Positions 1 through 9,834 are shown, numbered from the stretch's first letter. The stretch: DNA of 64,000 bases from JBBREP01 sp963716525 (GCA_963716525.1 OY970315.1:2604001-2668000), one strand, 5' to 3'. The notes: generated from the sequence alone by a model not told the origin. Made by a program: numbers and translations.

Positions 1-981
1 GTCGGTTTCGTCGCGGCGATGGAGCAGATCGGCGTGGCCGACCAGTCGGTCGCCGCCGCATGGCAGGCGCACGTGACGATCGGATCGCTCCCGCTGCTCC
101 TCTTCGGCACCGACGAGCAGCGCGAGCGCTGGCTGCGGCCGCTCGCCGAGGGGCGCGTGCTCGGCGCGTTCGGGCTCACCGAGCCCGACGCGGGATCCGA
201 CGCGCGCGGGATCCGTACCCGGGCCGAGCGTCGCGACGGCGGTTGGCTCATCAACGGCCGCAAGACGTTCATCTCGAACGCGGGCACCGACATGTCGTTC
301 GGTGTCACGCTGCTCGCACGCACCGGAGCCGGTGACGCTGGTGACGCCGGCGATGCGGGTGATGCGGGTACGCGGCCGACGTACGCGAGCTTCGTCGTCG
401 AGAAGGACACGCCGGGCTTCACGATGGGGCCCAAGATGGCCGCCATCGGCTGGCGCGGCCTCGATACGCGCGAGCTCGCCTTCGACGACGTGTGGGTGCC
501 CGACGACCATCTCGTCGGCGACCCCGCGATGGGGCTCGCGCAGTTCCTGCGCACCCTCGAGGTGGGCCGCATCTCGATCGCAGCGTTGTCGCTCAGCCTC
601 ACGCAGGCCGTGCTCGACCTGGCGAAGGACTACGCCGCGCAGCGCGTGCAGTTCGGCCAGCCGATCTCGTCGTTCCAGGCGATCCAGTTCAAGCTGGCCG
701 ACATCGCCACCGAGCTCGAGGCGGCGCGGTGGCTCACCTATCGGGCCGCATACCTGCGCGACAGCGGCCAGCCGTTCCGCAAGGAGGCGGCCATGGCGAA
801 GTTGAAGGCGAGCCGCGTCGCCACGTGGGCGGCGTCGGAGGCGGTGCAGATCCACGGCGGCCTCGGCTACATGCTGGAGGCACCCGTCGCTCGCTTCTAC
901 TGCGACGCCAAGGTCCTCGAGATCGGCGAGGGCACGAACGAGATCCAACACCTCGTGATCGCCCGCGAGCTCGGCTGCTAG
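1..981 (+). CDS. acyl-CoA dehydrogenase, 5' end outside window
   Basis: FAD-dependent acyl-CoA dehydrogenase that would introduce the alpha-beta double bond in an acyl-CoA ester. The reading frame is open from base 1, so the N-terminal part is missing. Family hallmarks are AFGLTEPDAGSD (flavin and substrate loop), KTFISNA, QRVQFGQPISSFQ, QIHGGLGYMLE and the C-terminal EGTNEIQ, where Glu is the usual catalytic base of short/branched-chain enzymes. A low-complexity Gly-Asp-Ala stretch at about residues 103-115 interrupts the beta domain. The following gene converges on it. The acyl substrate cannot be told from sequence. Confidence 0.93.
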   Translation, partial: VGFVAAMEQIGVADQSVAAAWQAHVTIGSLPLLLFGTDEQRERWLRPLAEGRVLGAFGLTEPDAGSDARGIRTRAERRDGGWLINGRKTFISNAGTDMSFGVTLLARTGAGDAGDAGDAGDAGTRPTYASFVVEKDTPGFTMGPKMAAIGWRGLDTRELAFDDVWVPDDHLVGDPAMGLAQFLRTLEVGRISIAALSLSLTQAVLDLAKDYAAQRVQFGQPISSFQAIQFKLADIATELEAARWLTYRAAYLRDSGQPFRKEAAMAKLKASRVATWAASEAVQIHGGLGYMLEAPVARFYCDAKVLEIGEGTNEIQHLVIARELGC

Positions 982-1003
982 TGCCCCCCCCCGCCGCCGC
1001 ACC

Positions 1004-1045
1004 ATGCGTCGTTTGGGTACCAAATAGCGGTCCCAAACGACGCAT
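1004..1045. terminator. perfect 14-bp inverted repeat, likely bidirectional terminator
   Basis: ATGCGTCGTTTGGG (1004-1017) and its exact reverse complement (1032-1045) enclose a 14-nt loop. It starts 22 bp after the stop of the acyl-CoA dehydrogenase and lies between converging genes, where a shared terminator is expected. There is no T-run, as is common in GC-rich actinobacteria. Confidence 0.6.
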
Positions 1046-1120
1046 GAGGGTCCGGCGAGGGTCCGGGGAGGGTCCGGGGAGGGTCCGGGGAGGGTCCGGG
1101 GAGGGTCCGGGGGGGGGGGG
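1046..1120. repeat. tandem 11-mer GAGGGTCCGGG with G-run
   Basis: Six consecutive copies of the 11-mer GAGGGTCCGGG (the first has one change, GAGGGTCCGGC) end in an uninterrupted run of 12 G. The array fills the gap between the hairpin at 1004-1045 and the end of the converging E1 gene. The regularly spaced G-triplets could form G-quadruplexes on the plus strand. Confidence 0.85.
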
Positions 1121-1125
1121 AATGG

Positions 1126-3093
1126 TCAGATGCGGGCGAGGCGGCGGACGGCGGCTTCGATCGTGGCGTGGTCGGGGAGCCAGGCCCGCTCGAGGTCGGG
1201 GGCGTAGGGCGGCGGGGTCGGCGCCGCGCCCACCCGCTCGATCGGGGCGTCGAGATCCCAGAATCCTTCGCGCGCGACGGTGGCCGCGATCTCCGCGCCG
1301 ATGCCGAACGGCACGACCGCCTCGTGCGCGATCAGCAGCCGGCTCGTGCGGTGCACCGACTCGAGGATGGTGGCCATGTCGAGCGGTGCAACCGTGCGCA
1401 GGTCGATCACCTCGACCGAGATGCCGTCGGCCGCGACCGCGTCGGCCGCCGCCAGCGCCTCGTGCACCATCCGCGACACCGACACGACGGTGACGTCGGT
1501 GCCCGGGCGCACGATGCGCGCCCGCCCGATCGGCACCACGTGATCGGCCGGCGGCTGCGGACCCTTCATGCCGTACAGGAGGCGATGCTCGATGAACACC
1601 ACGGGATTGGGATCCTGGATCGCGGCGCGCAGGAGCCCGTACGTGTCGGCCGGCGTCGACGGCATCACCACGGTGAGACCGGGGATGTGCGCGAGCAGCG
1701 CTTCGAGGCTCTGCGAGTGCTGGCTGCCCGACGAGCGACCGGCGCCGAACTGCGTGCGCACGGTGAGCGCCATCTGCGCGGCGCCGCCGGTCATGAACGG
1801 CAGTTTCGCGGCCTGGTTGAGCAGCTGGTCGAAGCACACGCCCACGAAGTCGAGATACATCACCTCCACCACCGGACGCATACCGGCCATCGCCGCGCCC
1901 ACACCGAGCCCCACGATCGCGGTCTCGGAGATGGGCGTGTCGCGCACGCGGTCGCCGAAGCGATCCTGCAGCCCACGCGTGAGGCCGAACACATTGCCCC
2001 CCGCGCCGACGTCGATGCCCGCGATGAAGACGCGATCGTCGGCCGCGAGCTCGGCTTCGAGCGCAGTCCGGATCGCGTCCATCGTGCGGAACTCGGCGGC
2101 GTCGTCGGCGGGCGCGGGCGGTTCGGGTCGCTCGGGCCGGGAGCGCACGACGAAATCGCCGAGTGTGGCCGGCGAGGGTGCCGCGCCGGCTCGCGCCGCG
2201 ACGAGCGCGGCGTCGAGCTCCTGGGCCACGTCGGCTTCGACTTGCTCGAGCGCGGCCGCGTCGATCGTGGCGGTCGCGAGCAGGCGGTGGGCGTGCAGCA
2301 CGAGCGGGTCGCGCGCCTGCCATTCGCGGACCTCGCCGGCCGGGCGGTAGCGCTCCGGGTCGCCTTCGTAGTGCCCGTGGTGACGGTAGGTGGTCGCCTC
2401 GACGACTACTGGTCCGTGGCCGGCGCGCACCGCGCCGACCGCGTCGTCCATGGCGCGCGCAGTCGCGACCACGTCGTTGCCGTCGACCGCGACGTGGTCG
2501 ATCCCGTAGCCCGCGGCACGCCGCGCGAGTGGTGCGTTGTGCTGGCTCGCCGCGGCGGAGAACTCGGCGTACCCGTTGTTCTCGCAGAAGAACACCACCG
2601 GCAGTTGCCACACCGCAGCAAGGTTCACCGCCTCGTGGAACGCGCCCGCGGCGACCGCGCCGTCACCGAAGAACGCGACGGCCACCGCATCGTCGCCACG
2701 GAGCCGCGCGCCCGCCGCCGCGCCCACCGCGATGGGGAGGCCCGCGGCCACGATCCCGTTGGCGCCGAAGATGCCGAGGTTCGGGTCGGCGATGTGCATC
2801 GAGCCGCCGCGTCCGCGATTCGTTCCGGTGTCGCGTGCCATCAGCTCGGCGAACATGCCCGACGGCGACAACCCGCGCGCGAGGCAGTGCCCGTGACCTC
2901 GGTGCGTCGAGGTGATCACGTCGCCGGGACGCAGCGGCCAGCACGCGCCGACGGCGGCGGCTTCCTGGCCGATCGAGAGGTGTACGAAGCCGGGCACCTC
3001 GCCGTCGCGGTAGAGCGCCGCCACCCGCTCCTCGAAGCCGCGGATGAGCAGCATGCGCCGGTGCATCTCGAGCAGGTCGGCGTCGGTGGGCAC
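1126..3093 (-). CDS. fused alpha-beta thiamine-diphosphate dehydrogenase E1
   Basis: This 655-residue protein carries both E1 subunits of a 2-oxoacid (or acetoin-type) dehydrogenase in one chain. The alpha half (about 1-330) holds the ThDP motif GDG...ENN (GDGAVAAGAFHEAVN to FFCENNGYA) and the RGRGGSMH loop. The beta half (about 335-655) has ISETAIVGLGVGAAM, EVMYLDFVGVCFDQ and the C-terminal transketolase domain. E1 decarboxylates a 2-oxoacid and passes the acyl group to a lipoyl E2, but no E2 or E3 gene is nearby. The GTG start at 3093 sits beside the palindromic operator it shares with the divergent dehydrogenases. Substrate unknown; fused forms occur in actinobacteria. Confidence 0.88.
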   Translation of the reverse strand: MPTDADLLEMHRRMLLIRGFEERVAALYRDGEVPGFVHLSIGQEAAAVGACWPLRPGDVITSTHRGHGHCLARGLSPSGMFAELMARDTGTNRGRGGSMHIADPNLGIFGANGIVAAGLPIAVGAAAGARLRGDDAVAVAFFGDGAVAAGAFHEAVNLAAVWQLPVVFFCENNGYAEFSAAASQHNAPLARRAAGYGIDHVAVDGNDVVATARAMDDAVGAVRAGHGPVVVEATTYRHHGHYEGDPERYRPAGEVREWQARDPLVLHAHRLLATATIDAAALEQVEADVAQELDAALVAARAGAAPSPATLGDFVVRSRPERPEPPAPADDAAEFRTMDAIRTALEAELAADDRVFIAGIDVGAGGNVFGLTRGLQDRFGDRVRDTPISETAIVGLGVGAAMAGMRPVVEVMYLDFVGVCFDQLLNQAAKLPFMTGGAAQMALTVRTQFGAGRSSGSQHSQSLEALLAHIPGLTVVMPSTPADTYGLLRAAIQDPNPVVFIEHRLLYGMKGPQPPADHVVPIGRARIVRPGTDVTVVSVSRMVHEALAAADAVAADGISVEVIDLRTVAPLDMATILESVHRTSRLLIAHEAVVPFGIGAEIAATVAREGFWDLDAPIERVGAAPTPPPYAPDLERAWLPDHATIEAAVRRLARI

Positions 3094-3103
3094 GAGCCAA
3101 CTA

Positions 3104-3121
3104 TTGTACTGGTCGGTACAA
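3104..3121. promoter_or_regulatory. palindromic operator between divergent genes
   Basis: TTGTAC and GTACAA flank the 6-nt spacer TGGTCG, and the core TACTGGTCGGTA resembles TetR-family operators. It lies 10 bp from the GTG of the E1 gene and 13 bp from the ATG of the first dehydrogenase, so one bound dimer could control both directions. No TetR gene is in the window. Confidence 0.5.
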
Positions 3122-3134
3122 CTTTGGGACGTTG

Positions 3135-3914
3135 ATGGCAGAACAGATCGAGATCCCCGCGTCGTTCCCCCGCAGTGGCGACGTCGGCGGCAAGCGGGTG
3201 GTCCTCACGGGCGCGAGCCGCGGTCTCGGCCGGCTGCTCGCCCACGCGTTCTCGTCGGCCGGCGCGCGGGTCGCGCTCGTCGCGCGCACCGAGCGCGACC
3301 TGAAGACGGTCGCCGACGAGCTGGCCGGACCCGCGCTCGTGTGCGGTGGCGACGTGACCGACGCCGACTTCAACGAGGCCGTCGCCGACGCGGTCGTGGC
3401 CGAATGGGGCGGCGTCGACGTGTGGATCTGCAATGCCGGGATCTCACCTGTCGTCGGCGGTCCGCGCGCCACGGAGCCCTCGGTGTGGCGCGACGTGCTC
3501 GAGGTCAACCTCACCGGTGCGTTCCTCGGTGCCCGCGCCGCGGCGCGGGTGATGGGCGAGGGCGGCCGCATCGTGTTCACCGGCTCGGTGCTCGGCGAGC
3601 GGCCCCGCCGCGGGCTCAGCGCGTACAGCGCGTCGAAGGCCGGACTCGTGGGGCTCGCCAAGGGGCTCGCGCTCGATCTTGCGCCCGCGGGCATCACGGT
3701 GAACGTGGTGGCGCCCGGTTGGTTCGATTCGCCGCTCGCCGACGGGTGGAAGCGCGATCCAGAGCTCGCATCCGCGATCGTCGGTCACACCCCGCAGGCG
3801 CGCTGGGGCGCGGCAACCGATCTCGCCGGTGCCTACCAGTTCCTCGCGTCCGACGCGGCAGCGTTCGTCACCGGCACCGTGCTCCACGTCGACGGCGGAT
3901 ACCTGCTCGCATGA
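3135..3914 (+). CDS. short-chain dehydrogenase/reductase (SDR)
   Basis: Classical NAD(P)-dependent SDR of 259 residues. The cofactor motif TGASRGLG, the NAG motif (CNAGIS), the catalytic Ser in FTGSVLGE and the YSASK (Tyr-x-x-x-Lys) are all present, as is the C-terminal DGGYLLA typical of the family. ATG 3135 is preferred over an adjacent TTG at 3132. Its stop overlaps the start of the next SDR (ATGA), so the two are likely translationally coupled and co-regulated from the operator at 3104-3121. Substrate unknown. Confidence 0.9.
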   Translation: MAEQIEIPASFPRSGDVGGKRVVLTGASRGLGRLLAHAFSSAGARVALVARTERDLKTVADELAGPALVCGGDVTDADFNEAVADAVVAEWGGVDVWICNAGISPVVGGPRATEPSVWRDVLEVNLTGAFLGARAAARVMGEGGRIVFTGSVLGERPRRGLSAYSASKAGLVGLAKGLALDLAPAGITVNVVAPGWFDSPLADGWKRDPELASAIVGHTPQARWGAATDLAGAYQFLASDAAAFVTGTVLHVDGGYLLA

Positions 3915-4673
3915 GCGCGGCACCCACGGGCGAGCACCGCCGGGTCGTCGTCATCAACGGGGCGGGCGGCGCGCTCGGCGCCGCGCTGTCGGCCCGCTTC
4001 GCGAGCGACTCCGGTACCGACCTCGTGTTGAGCGATGTGAGCCGCGAGTCGCTCGACGTAACGATCGCGAACCTGCCGGAGCCGCTCGGTGCGATCGAGT
4101 CGAAGCTCGCCGACGTGGGGTCGTTCGACGATGTCGAAGCGGTGGTGGCGACGGCCGTCGAACGCTTCGGCCGTGTCGACGTGTTGATCAGCAATGCCGG
4201 CGTGCTGTCGCCGAACGGTCGCATCCACAACCTCGGCACCGACGACTGGGAGCGCGCGTTCCGGGTGAACGTGCTCGGCGCGGTCAACGGCATCCGTGCC
4301 GTCGTGCCGGTGATGCGCACGCAGGGCGGTGGTTCGATCGTGTTGACCGCATCGGTGTCGGGGCTCACGGCCTGGTCGCACGCCGGGCCGTACTGCGTGA
4401 CGAAGGCCGGTGTGATCCAGCTCGCGAAGGTGGCCGCAGTCGAGTACGCGCGGCGACGCGATCCGGGTGAACTGCGTGTGCCCGGGCACGTTCCGGTCGG
4501 GCATCCACGCCGAGCTTCCAGAAGCGGCGCTCGACACGATCGCGGCGCGCCATCCGCTCGGCCTCGGCGCACCGGCCGATCTCGTGGAGGCCTACGCCTA
4601 CCTCGCGAGCGACGCGGCGCGCTGGACCACCGGTGCGGCGCTTGTCGTCGACGGCGGCTACTCCGCGCCCTGA
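3911..4673 (+). CDS. second SDR, frameshifted near 4455
   Basis: Short-chain dehydrogenase, coupled to the preceding one by an ATGA overlap. The first frame gives NGAGGALG, SNAGV, the catalytic Ser in TASVSGL and YCVTK. After VEYARR the frame is lost and homology resumes one frame over as IRVNCVCPGTFRSGIHA to DGGYSAP. A single missing base near 4455 in GCGCGGCGACGCG explains the break. Taken together it is a normal-length SDR of about 254 residues. It is either a fresh null allele or a sequence error; I favour error, given how often this occurs in the window. Confidence 0.78.
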
Positions 4674-4825
4674 CGACGACGCCCAACTCCATCCCATCGC
4701 TGCTGCACCCAGAAGCGGGGATCGGCGCCGCGAATACGCAGTCCTCCCGATGTGGAGCGGGGGGCCTTAGGCCGATCATGGGAGGTGCAGGAATCGGGAG
4801 AGGTACGGGGTGAAGGGAGCGAGCC

Positions 4826-5011
4826 ATGCATCCGGCACTTGCACACGACCTGGTGGGCCAGCACATGCGGCAGCGGCTCGACGAGGCCGCCGCGTCGCGG
4901 TTGGGCCGGCAGCGGCGTGACCGGCGGAACCGGCGCCGGGTGCGCGCCGCGGCGAGCGCCGAGCCGAAGCTCCGCGTGATCCCGGCTGTCGCGCCCCAGG
5001 CCGGCTGCTGA
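4826..5011 (+). CDS. small basic protein, unknown function
   Basis: A 61-residue open frame with a good ribosome site (GAAGGGAG, 8 nt upstream of ATG). The N-terminal half reads as a charged amphipathic helix (HDLVGQHMRQRLDEAAASRL) followed by an Arg-rich stretch. Short helix-plus-Arg proteins of this look are common in actinobacteria and have no assigned role. It sits alone between the SDR pair and the large regulator. Confidence 0.5.
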   Translation: MHPALAHDLVGQHMRQRLDEAAASRLGRQRRDRRNRRRVRAAASAEPKLRVIPAVAPQAGC

Positions 5012-5054
5012 CGTTCCCGGCACCGCAGTACCGCGGCACCTGACCCGATCCGCG

Positions 5055-8000
5055 ATGACCGATACCCGCCGGTCGTCCGGGCGCGCGGGTGCGAGACTGG
5101 CGCCCGTGCCCGGTCGCGTGTCCAGCCCGCGCCTGATCGGCCGGACCGCGGAGCTCCAGCGCCTCGACGAGCTGTTCACCGCCGCCCACGAGGACGCGCA
5201 GCTCGGCGTGTACGTGATCGGCGGCGAAGCCGGCGTGGGCAAGTCGCGGCTCGTCGCCGAGTTCGTCGAGCGGGTGGAGCGGCGCGGCGGCACGGCGCTC
5301 GTCGGGGGCTGCCTCGAGCTCGTCGACCGGGCCCTGCCCTACGCGCCCGCGGTAGAGGCATTGCGCCAGCTCGTCCGCCGGCTCCCACCCGACCAGCTCG
5401 ACACCGTCATCGGCCCGGCGCGCCGCGAGCTCGCGCACCTGCTGCCGGAGCTCGAGCGCGACGACCGTCCTGGCGGCGCTGACGAGCATTCGCAGCAGCG
5501 CCTCTTCGAGCACGTGCTCGGCGTGCTGGAGCGGCTCGGTGAGCAGTCGACGGCGGTGTTCGTGATCGAAGACCTCCATTGGGCCGACCGCTCGACGCTC
5601 GATCTGCTCGTGTTCCTCGCCCGCAATCTCCGCGACGTACGGGTGGTGCTCGTGGCCACGTACCGAAGCGACGAGTTGCACCGCCGCCACCCGTTGCGCC
5701 CGGTGCTCGGCGAGCTCGACCGCAATGGCCGCGTCGACCGGCACGAGCTGGCGCGCCTGAGCCGCGAGGAGGTCGCCGAGATGGTGACCGCGATTCGTGG
5801 CGCACCCGCCGACGACGAGCTCGTCGACGCGGTGCTCGCCCGGTCTGAGGGCAATGCGTTCTTCGCCGAGGAGCTGCTCGCCGCAGGTGCCGCCGGCGGC
5901 CCGCTGCCGCCGACATTGCGCGACCTTCTGCTCGCCCGCATCGACGCGCTCCCCGATGCCGCGCGCACCGTGTTGCGCGTGGCTGCGGTCATCGGTAATC
6001 GGGTCCCGCACGGTTTCCTGGCCGCGGTCGCCGCGTCGCAGCAGATGGAGCTGGACCCCGAGGCGTTGCGCGAATGCGTCGAGCAGCACGTACTCGTCGT
6101 CGACGATGCCGGCTACCGGTTCCGGCACGCGCTCGTGCAGGAGGCCGTCTACGACGACCTGTTGCCGGGCGAACGTGCCGGCATGCACGCGCGCGTCGCG
6201 GAGGTGCTCGATCGCCAGCCTGCGCTGCTCGAGGCCCGCACGGCCGACGTCGACGCCGAGCTGGCCTGCCACTGGTACTCGGCCCATGAGCTGGCCCATG
6301 CACTACGAGCATCGGTGCGTGCCGCCGACGGCGCCCGTCAGATGTATGCGTTCCCGGAGGCGCTCGCGCACCTCGAGCGCGCGCTCGAGCTCTGGGATCG
6401 CGTCCCCGATGCCGAGCGACTCGCCGAGGCGTCGTACGCCGAGGTGATGCTGCGTGCGGCGGCCGTGGCCGAGCTGTCGGGTCGACTCGATCACGCCCTC
6501 GCGCTCGCGGAGCGCGCGCTGGAAGCGGTCGACGAGACGGAGGATCCGGTTGCGGCCGCGCTCGTTCACGAACGGATCGCGCGCTACGCATGGATGAACC
6601 GCCGGGCGTTCGACGACATCGTCGTGCACAACGAGGCAGCGGTGGAGCTGGTTCCGGCCGCACCGCCGACGCGGGAGCGTGCGCTGGTGGAGGCTGCGCT
6701 CGGCCAGCAGCTCATGGTGCACGACCGCAGCAATGAGGCGCTGGCGTGGTGTGACGCCGCGATCGCCACCGCGCGGGCCGTCGGCGATCGTGTGATCGAA
6801 GGGCACGCGCGCAACACGCGCGGCGCCGCGCTCGCGCACGCGGGCCGACTCGACGAAGGCCTTGGCGAGCTGTACCTCGCGCTGGAGATCGCGCGCGAGA
6901 ACGGATCGTGGCCCGACGTGTCGCGGGCATACGTGAACATCTCGGGTGCGCTCGAAGGCGCGAGCCGCTTCGCCGAGGCGCTCGCCGTTGCCCGTGCCGG
7001 CCTCGACGAAGTGGAGAACCACGGGCTGTCGCAATGCGACGGCGTGTTCCTCCGTACGCACCTGGCTGAGGCGCTGTTCGAGCTCGGGCACTGGGACGAG
7101 GTCGAGCGCCAACTGCGCGATCTCGATCGAATGTTCGCTGTCGGCATCGACGCGACGCACCGGGACGAGGGTTGGTTCCGCCTCTTTCTTCATCGCGGCG
7201 ACGTCGCTGGCGCCCAGGCGGTGTATGAGCACATGTCGCAGCATGCGGCGTCGACCGGGGCGCGTGAGATGTCGCCGTACTTCGCGGGTGCGCTCGCGAT
7301 GGCCCGGGGCGATCTGCAGGGCGCGCAGGCGACGCTCGACAAGTGGCTCGTGCACTACGGCGAGCCCGAGTGGGACTTCGTCGACGAGCCCGACTGGTTC
7401 ATCATCGAGCTCCTCGCGGCCACGGTCGAGGCCGGTGACCGTTCGGCGCTGTCCGACGCGGTCGCGCGTGCCGAGGCCCTCGTGGCCAGGCTCGACGAGG
7501 TGATGGCGCCGCGCGTGCACCTCGACGGCGTGCGTGTGCATCAACCGATCCTCCGAGCCGTGGCGCGGGCGCAACTCGCCCGCGCGCGGTGAGCACCACC
7601 CGGAGGTGTGGGCCGACATCGCCGAGCGCTGGGCCGCGTGCACACGGTTGCCGCACGTCGCGGCAGCCCGCCTGCGGGAGGGCGAGGCGGCGCTGCGAGC
7701 CGGGCTCGGTGCCGACGCGGCCGCCGAGGCCCTGCGCACCGCATTCCAGCTCGCCGACGAGATGGGCGCGCGCCCTATCCGCGGGGCCGTGGTCGAGCTC
7801 GCAACGCGCGCCCACGTCGATCTCGGCGTCGACGCCGGCGAGGCCCACGGCGTCGCGAAGACGGCCGGGCTCACGCCGCGCGAGATCGAGGTGATCGCGC
7901 TCGTCGCGCGCGGGCGGACGAACCGGCAGATTGCCGACGAGCTGTTCATCAGCGTGAAGACGGCGAGCGTGCACGTGTCGAACATCCTCATGAAGCTCGA

Positions 8001-8058
8001 GGCGCAGAACCGCGGCGAGGCCGCGGCCCGGGCCCGCGAGCTCGGCCTGGTGGCGTAG
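5055..8058 (+). CDS. LAL-type LuxR regulator with AAA ATPase and TPRs, frameshifted near 7590
   Basis: Large ATP-binding LuxR-family transcription regulator (MalT-like), about 1,000 residues. The N-terminal STAND-type ATPase has Walker A GGEAGVGKS and Walker B VFVIEDLHWAD. A long helical repeat (TPR-like) region follows. The DNA-binding LuxR helix-turn-helix (LTPREIEVIALVARGRTNRQ onward, with ISVKTASVHVSNIL) is in a different frame and resumes after a one-base loss in CGCGCGCGG near 7590. Proteins of this type are inducer-responsive activators. It lies directly upstream of a glycosidase operon in the same direction, making that operon the natural target, by inference. Confidence 0.85.
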
Positions 8059-8194
8059 CCGCTTGACCTGCATCGCCCGAGAGAAGCACAGTGAGTCTCG
8101 AACACGGGCGGCGACCGGAGCAGCCCGGGAGCGACGGAGGAGCGGCGCGGGTGCGCAGTGAGCTCGCAGCGCTGCCGGAGGCGGTGCAATAGAC

Positions 8195-9568
8195 ATGCCT
8201 CGCATCACGATCATCGGCGGCGGCAGCTACCACTGGGCGCCCCGCCTGCTTTCCGACTTCGCGAACACGCCCTCGCTCGAGGACGCCGAAGTGGTGCTGC
8301 ACGACCTCGACATGGGCAAGGTCGGGCAGATGGTCGCCTACGGCGAGCAGGTCGCGTCACAGCGCGACATCAAGCTGTCGGTGCGGGGCGAGGCCGATCG
8401 TAAGCAGGCGCTGCGCGGCGCGGAGTTCGTGATCAGCGCGTTCTCGGTCGGTGGCTTCGCGAGCATGCGCCACGACCTCGAGATTCCGGAGCGCTACGGC
8501 ATCCGTCAACCCATCGGCGACTCGATCGGCCCCGGCGGTGTGATGCGCGCGCTGCGGTCGATTCCGGTCGTGCGCGACTTCGCGCGCGACACGGCCGAAG
8601 TGGCGCCCGAGGCGCTGTTCGTGAACGTGAGCAACCCGTTGAGCGCACTTACCCGCACAGTCACTCGCGACACGGGGCTGCGCGCCGTGGGCCTGTGCAA
8701 CGAGCTGGTCGGCTGCACGTTCGTGCTGTCGCTGCTCACCGACGCGTCGATGCTCGACATCGATCCCACGGTGGCCGGCGTGAACCACTTCCCGATGATC
8801 GTGGGGCTGCGGATGGGCGAGGAGGACGGCTTCGCGAGGCTGCGGGCGCTGCTCGACGATCTCGACGGGCGCGGCGCCGAGCCGATCTGGATGACGCCCC
8901 CGGCCGCGATGCACTGGACGAAGGTGTCGGACGGCGAGCAGTGGACGAAGGCCGACGTCGTCGCGAACGCGCCGGTGAAGTTCGAGCTGTTCCGCCGTTT
9001 CGGCGTGCTACCCGGTGCGCACGATCATCACGTGGTGGAGTTCATGCCGGGGTTCGTGAACGACATGAACGAGCACGGCAAGAACTGGTTGATTCATCAC
9101 TATGGCCTCTCGGGTCACATGGCCGATGCCGACGGCGACGAGCGCGATTTCCAGGACCGCATGGGCGCCGACGAGGTGACGCGCTTCCCGTCGGGCGAGC
9201 TGGTCGCGAACCTGATCGACGGCGTGGTGTCGGGCGTGGCGCGCGCGCTGCCGGTCAACCTGCCGAACACCGGCCAGTGCCCGAGCCTGCCGGCCGGTGC
9301 CGTCGTCGAAGCGATGGGCGTCGCCGGCCCCGGCGGGGTGCGACCCCGCGACGTCGCGACCGTGCCGGGGATCCTCGGCGAGTACGTGCGGCGCACCGTG
9401 ACCGCGCAGGAGCTGACCGTCGAGGCCGGACTCACCGGCGACCGCACGCTTGCGTTCGAGGCCATGCTCGCCGACCCGATCGCGGGACGCCTCCCGTACG
9501 AGTCGGTCGCCGCGCTCACCGGCGAGCTGCTCGACGCGCTCGATCCCTGGCTGCCGCAGTTCTCGTAG
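8195..9568 (+). CDS. family 4 glycoside hydrolase (NAD- and Mn-dependent)
   Basis: GH4 enzymes cleave glycosides by transient oxidation at C3 using bound NAD, with Mn2+ held by a Cys and a His. Seen here: the N-terminal dinucleotide motif ITIIGGGSYHW, NVSNPLSALT, the metal Cys in GLCNELVG, the metal His in GVNHFP, and a C-terminal LPNTGQCPSLP block. At 457 residues it is full-length and unbroken. It has Cys-Asn where its paralogue downstream has Cys-His. It heads a sugar operon with a second GH4, a NagB-like deaminase and an oxidoreductase. Specificity (alpha or beta, galactoside, glucuronide or other) cannot be read from sequence. Confidence 0.9.
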   Translation: MPRITIIGGGSYHWAPRLLSDFANTPSLEDAEVVLHDLDMGKVGQMVAYGEQVASQRDIKLSVRGEADRKQALRGAEFVISAFSVGGFASMRHDLEIPERYGIRQPIGDSIGPGGVMRALRSIPVVRDFARDTAEVAPEALFVNVSNPLSALTRTVTRDTGLRAVGLCNELVGCTFVLSLLTDASMLDIDPTVAGVNHFPMIVGLRMGEEDGFARLRALLDDLDGRGAEPIWMTPPAAMHWTKVSDGEQWTKADVVANAPVKFELFRRFGVLPGAHDHHVVEFMPGFVNDMNEHGKNWLIHHYGLSGHMADADGDERDFQDRMGADEVTRFPSGELVANLIDGVVSGVARALPVNLPNTGQCPSLPAGAVVEAMGVAGPGGVRPRDVATVPGILGEYVRRTVTAQELTVEAGLTGDRTLAFEAMLADPIAGRLPYESVAALTGELLDALDPWLPQFS

Positions 9569-9834
9569 GCTGACACGCTGACCATTGCGCCGCCTCCGGC
9601 GGCGCTGCGAGCTCCCTGCGGCCGCATCTCGCTCCTTCGTCGCTCCTGCGCTCCTGCGGTCGCCGCACCGGGCGCGAGCTCGATGTGACGCCGTAGGCTG
9701 ACACGCTGACCATTGCGCCGCCTCCGGCGGCGCTGCGAGCTCCCTGCGGCCGCATCTCGCTCCTTCGTCGCTCCTGCGCTCCTGCGGTCGCCGCACCGGG
9801 CGCGAGCTCGATGTGACGCCGTAGGCTGACACGC
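9565..9834. repeat. perfect 128-bp tandem duplication with partial third copy
   Basis: Bases 9565-9692 are repeated exactly at 9693-9820, and the first 14 bases recur at 9821-9834. The unit begins in the stop codon of the first GH4 gene. Each copy holds a GC hairpin (GCGCCGCC-TCC-GGCGGCGC, 9587-9605 and 9715-9733) and begins with TAGGCTGACACGC, which resembles a -10 box. It fills the whole gap between the two GH4 genes, so it could set termination and re-initiation between them. Confidence 0.93.

Noticed and set aside
1046..1120. CRISPR-like array
   Set aside because: Units are 11 bp with no spacers.
1168..3135. 655-codon open frame on the plus strand opposite the E1 gene
   Set aside because: It mirrors the E1 gene; composition is Arg/His/Asp-rich without family motifs, a GC-bias artefact.
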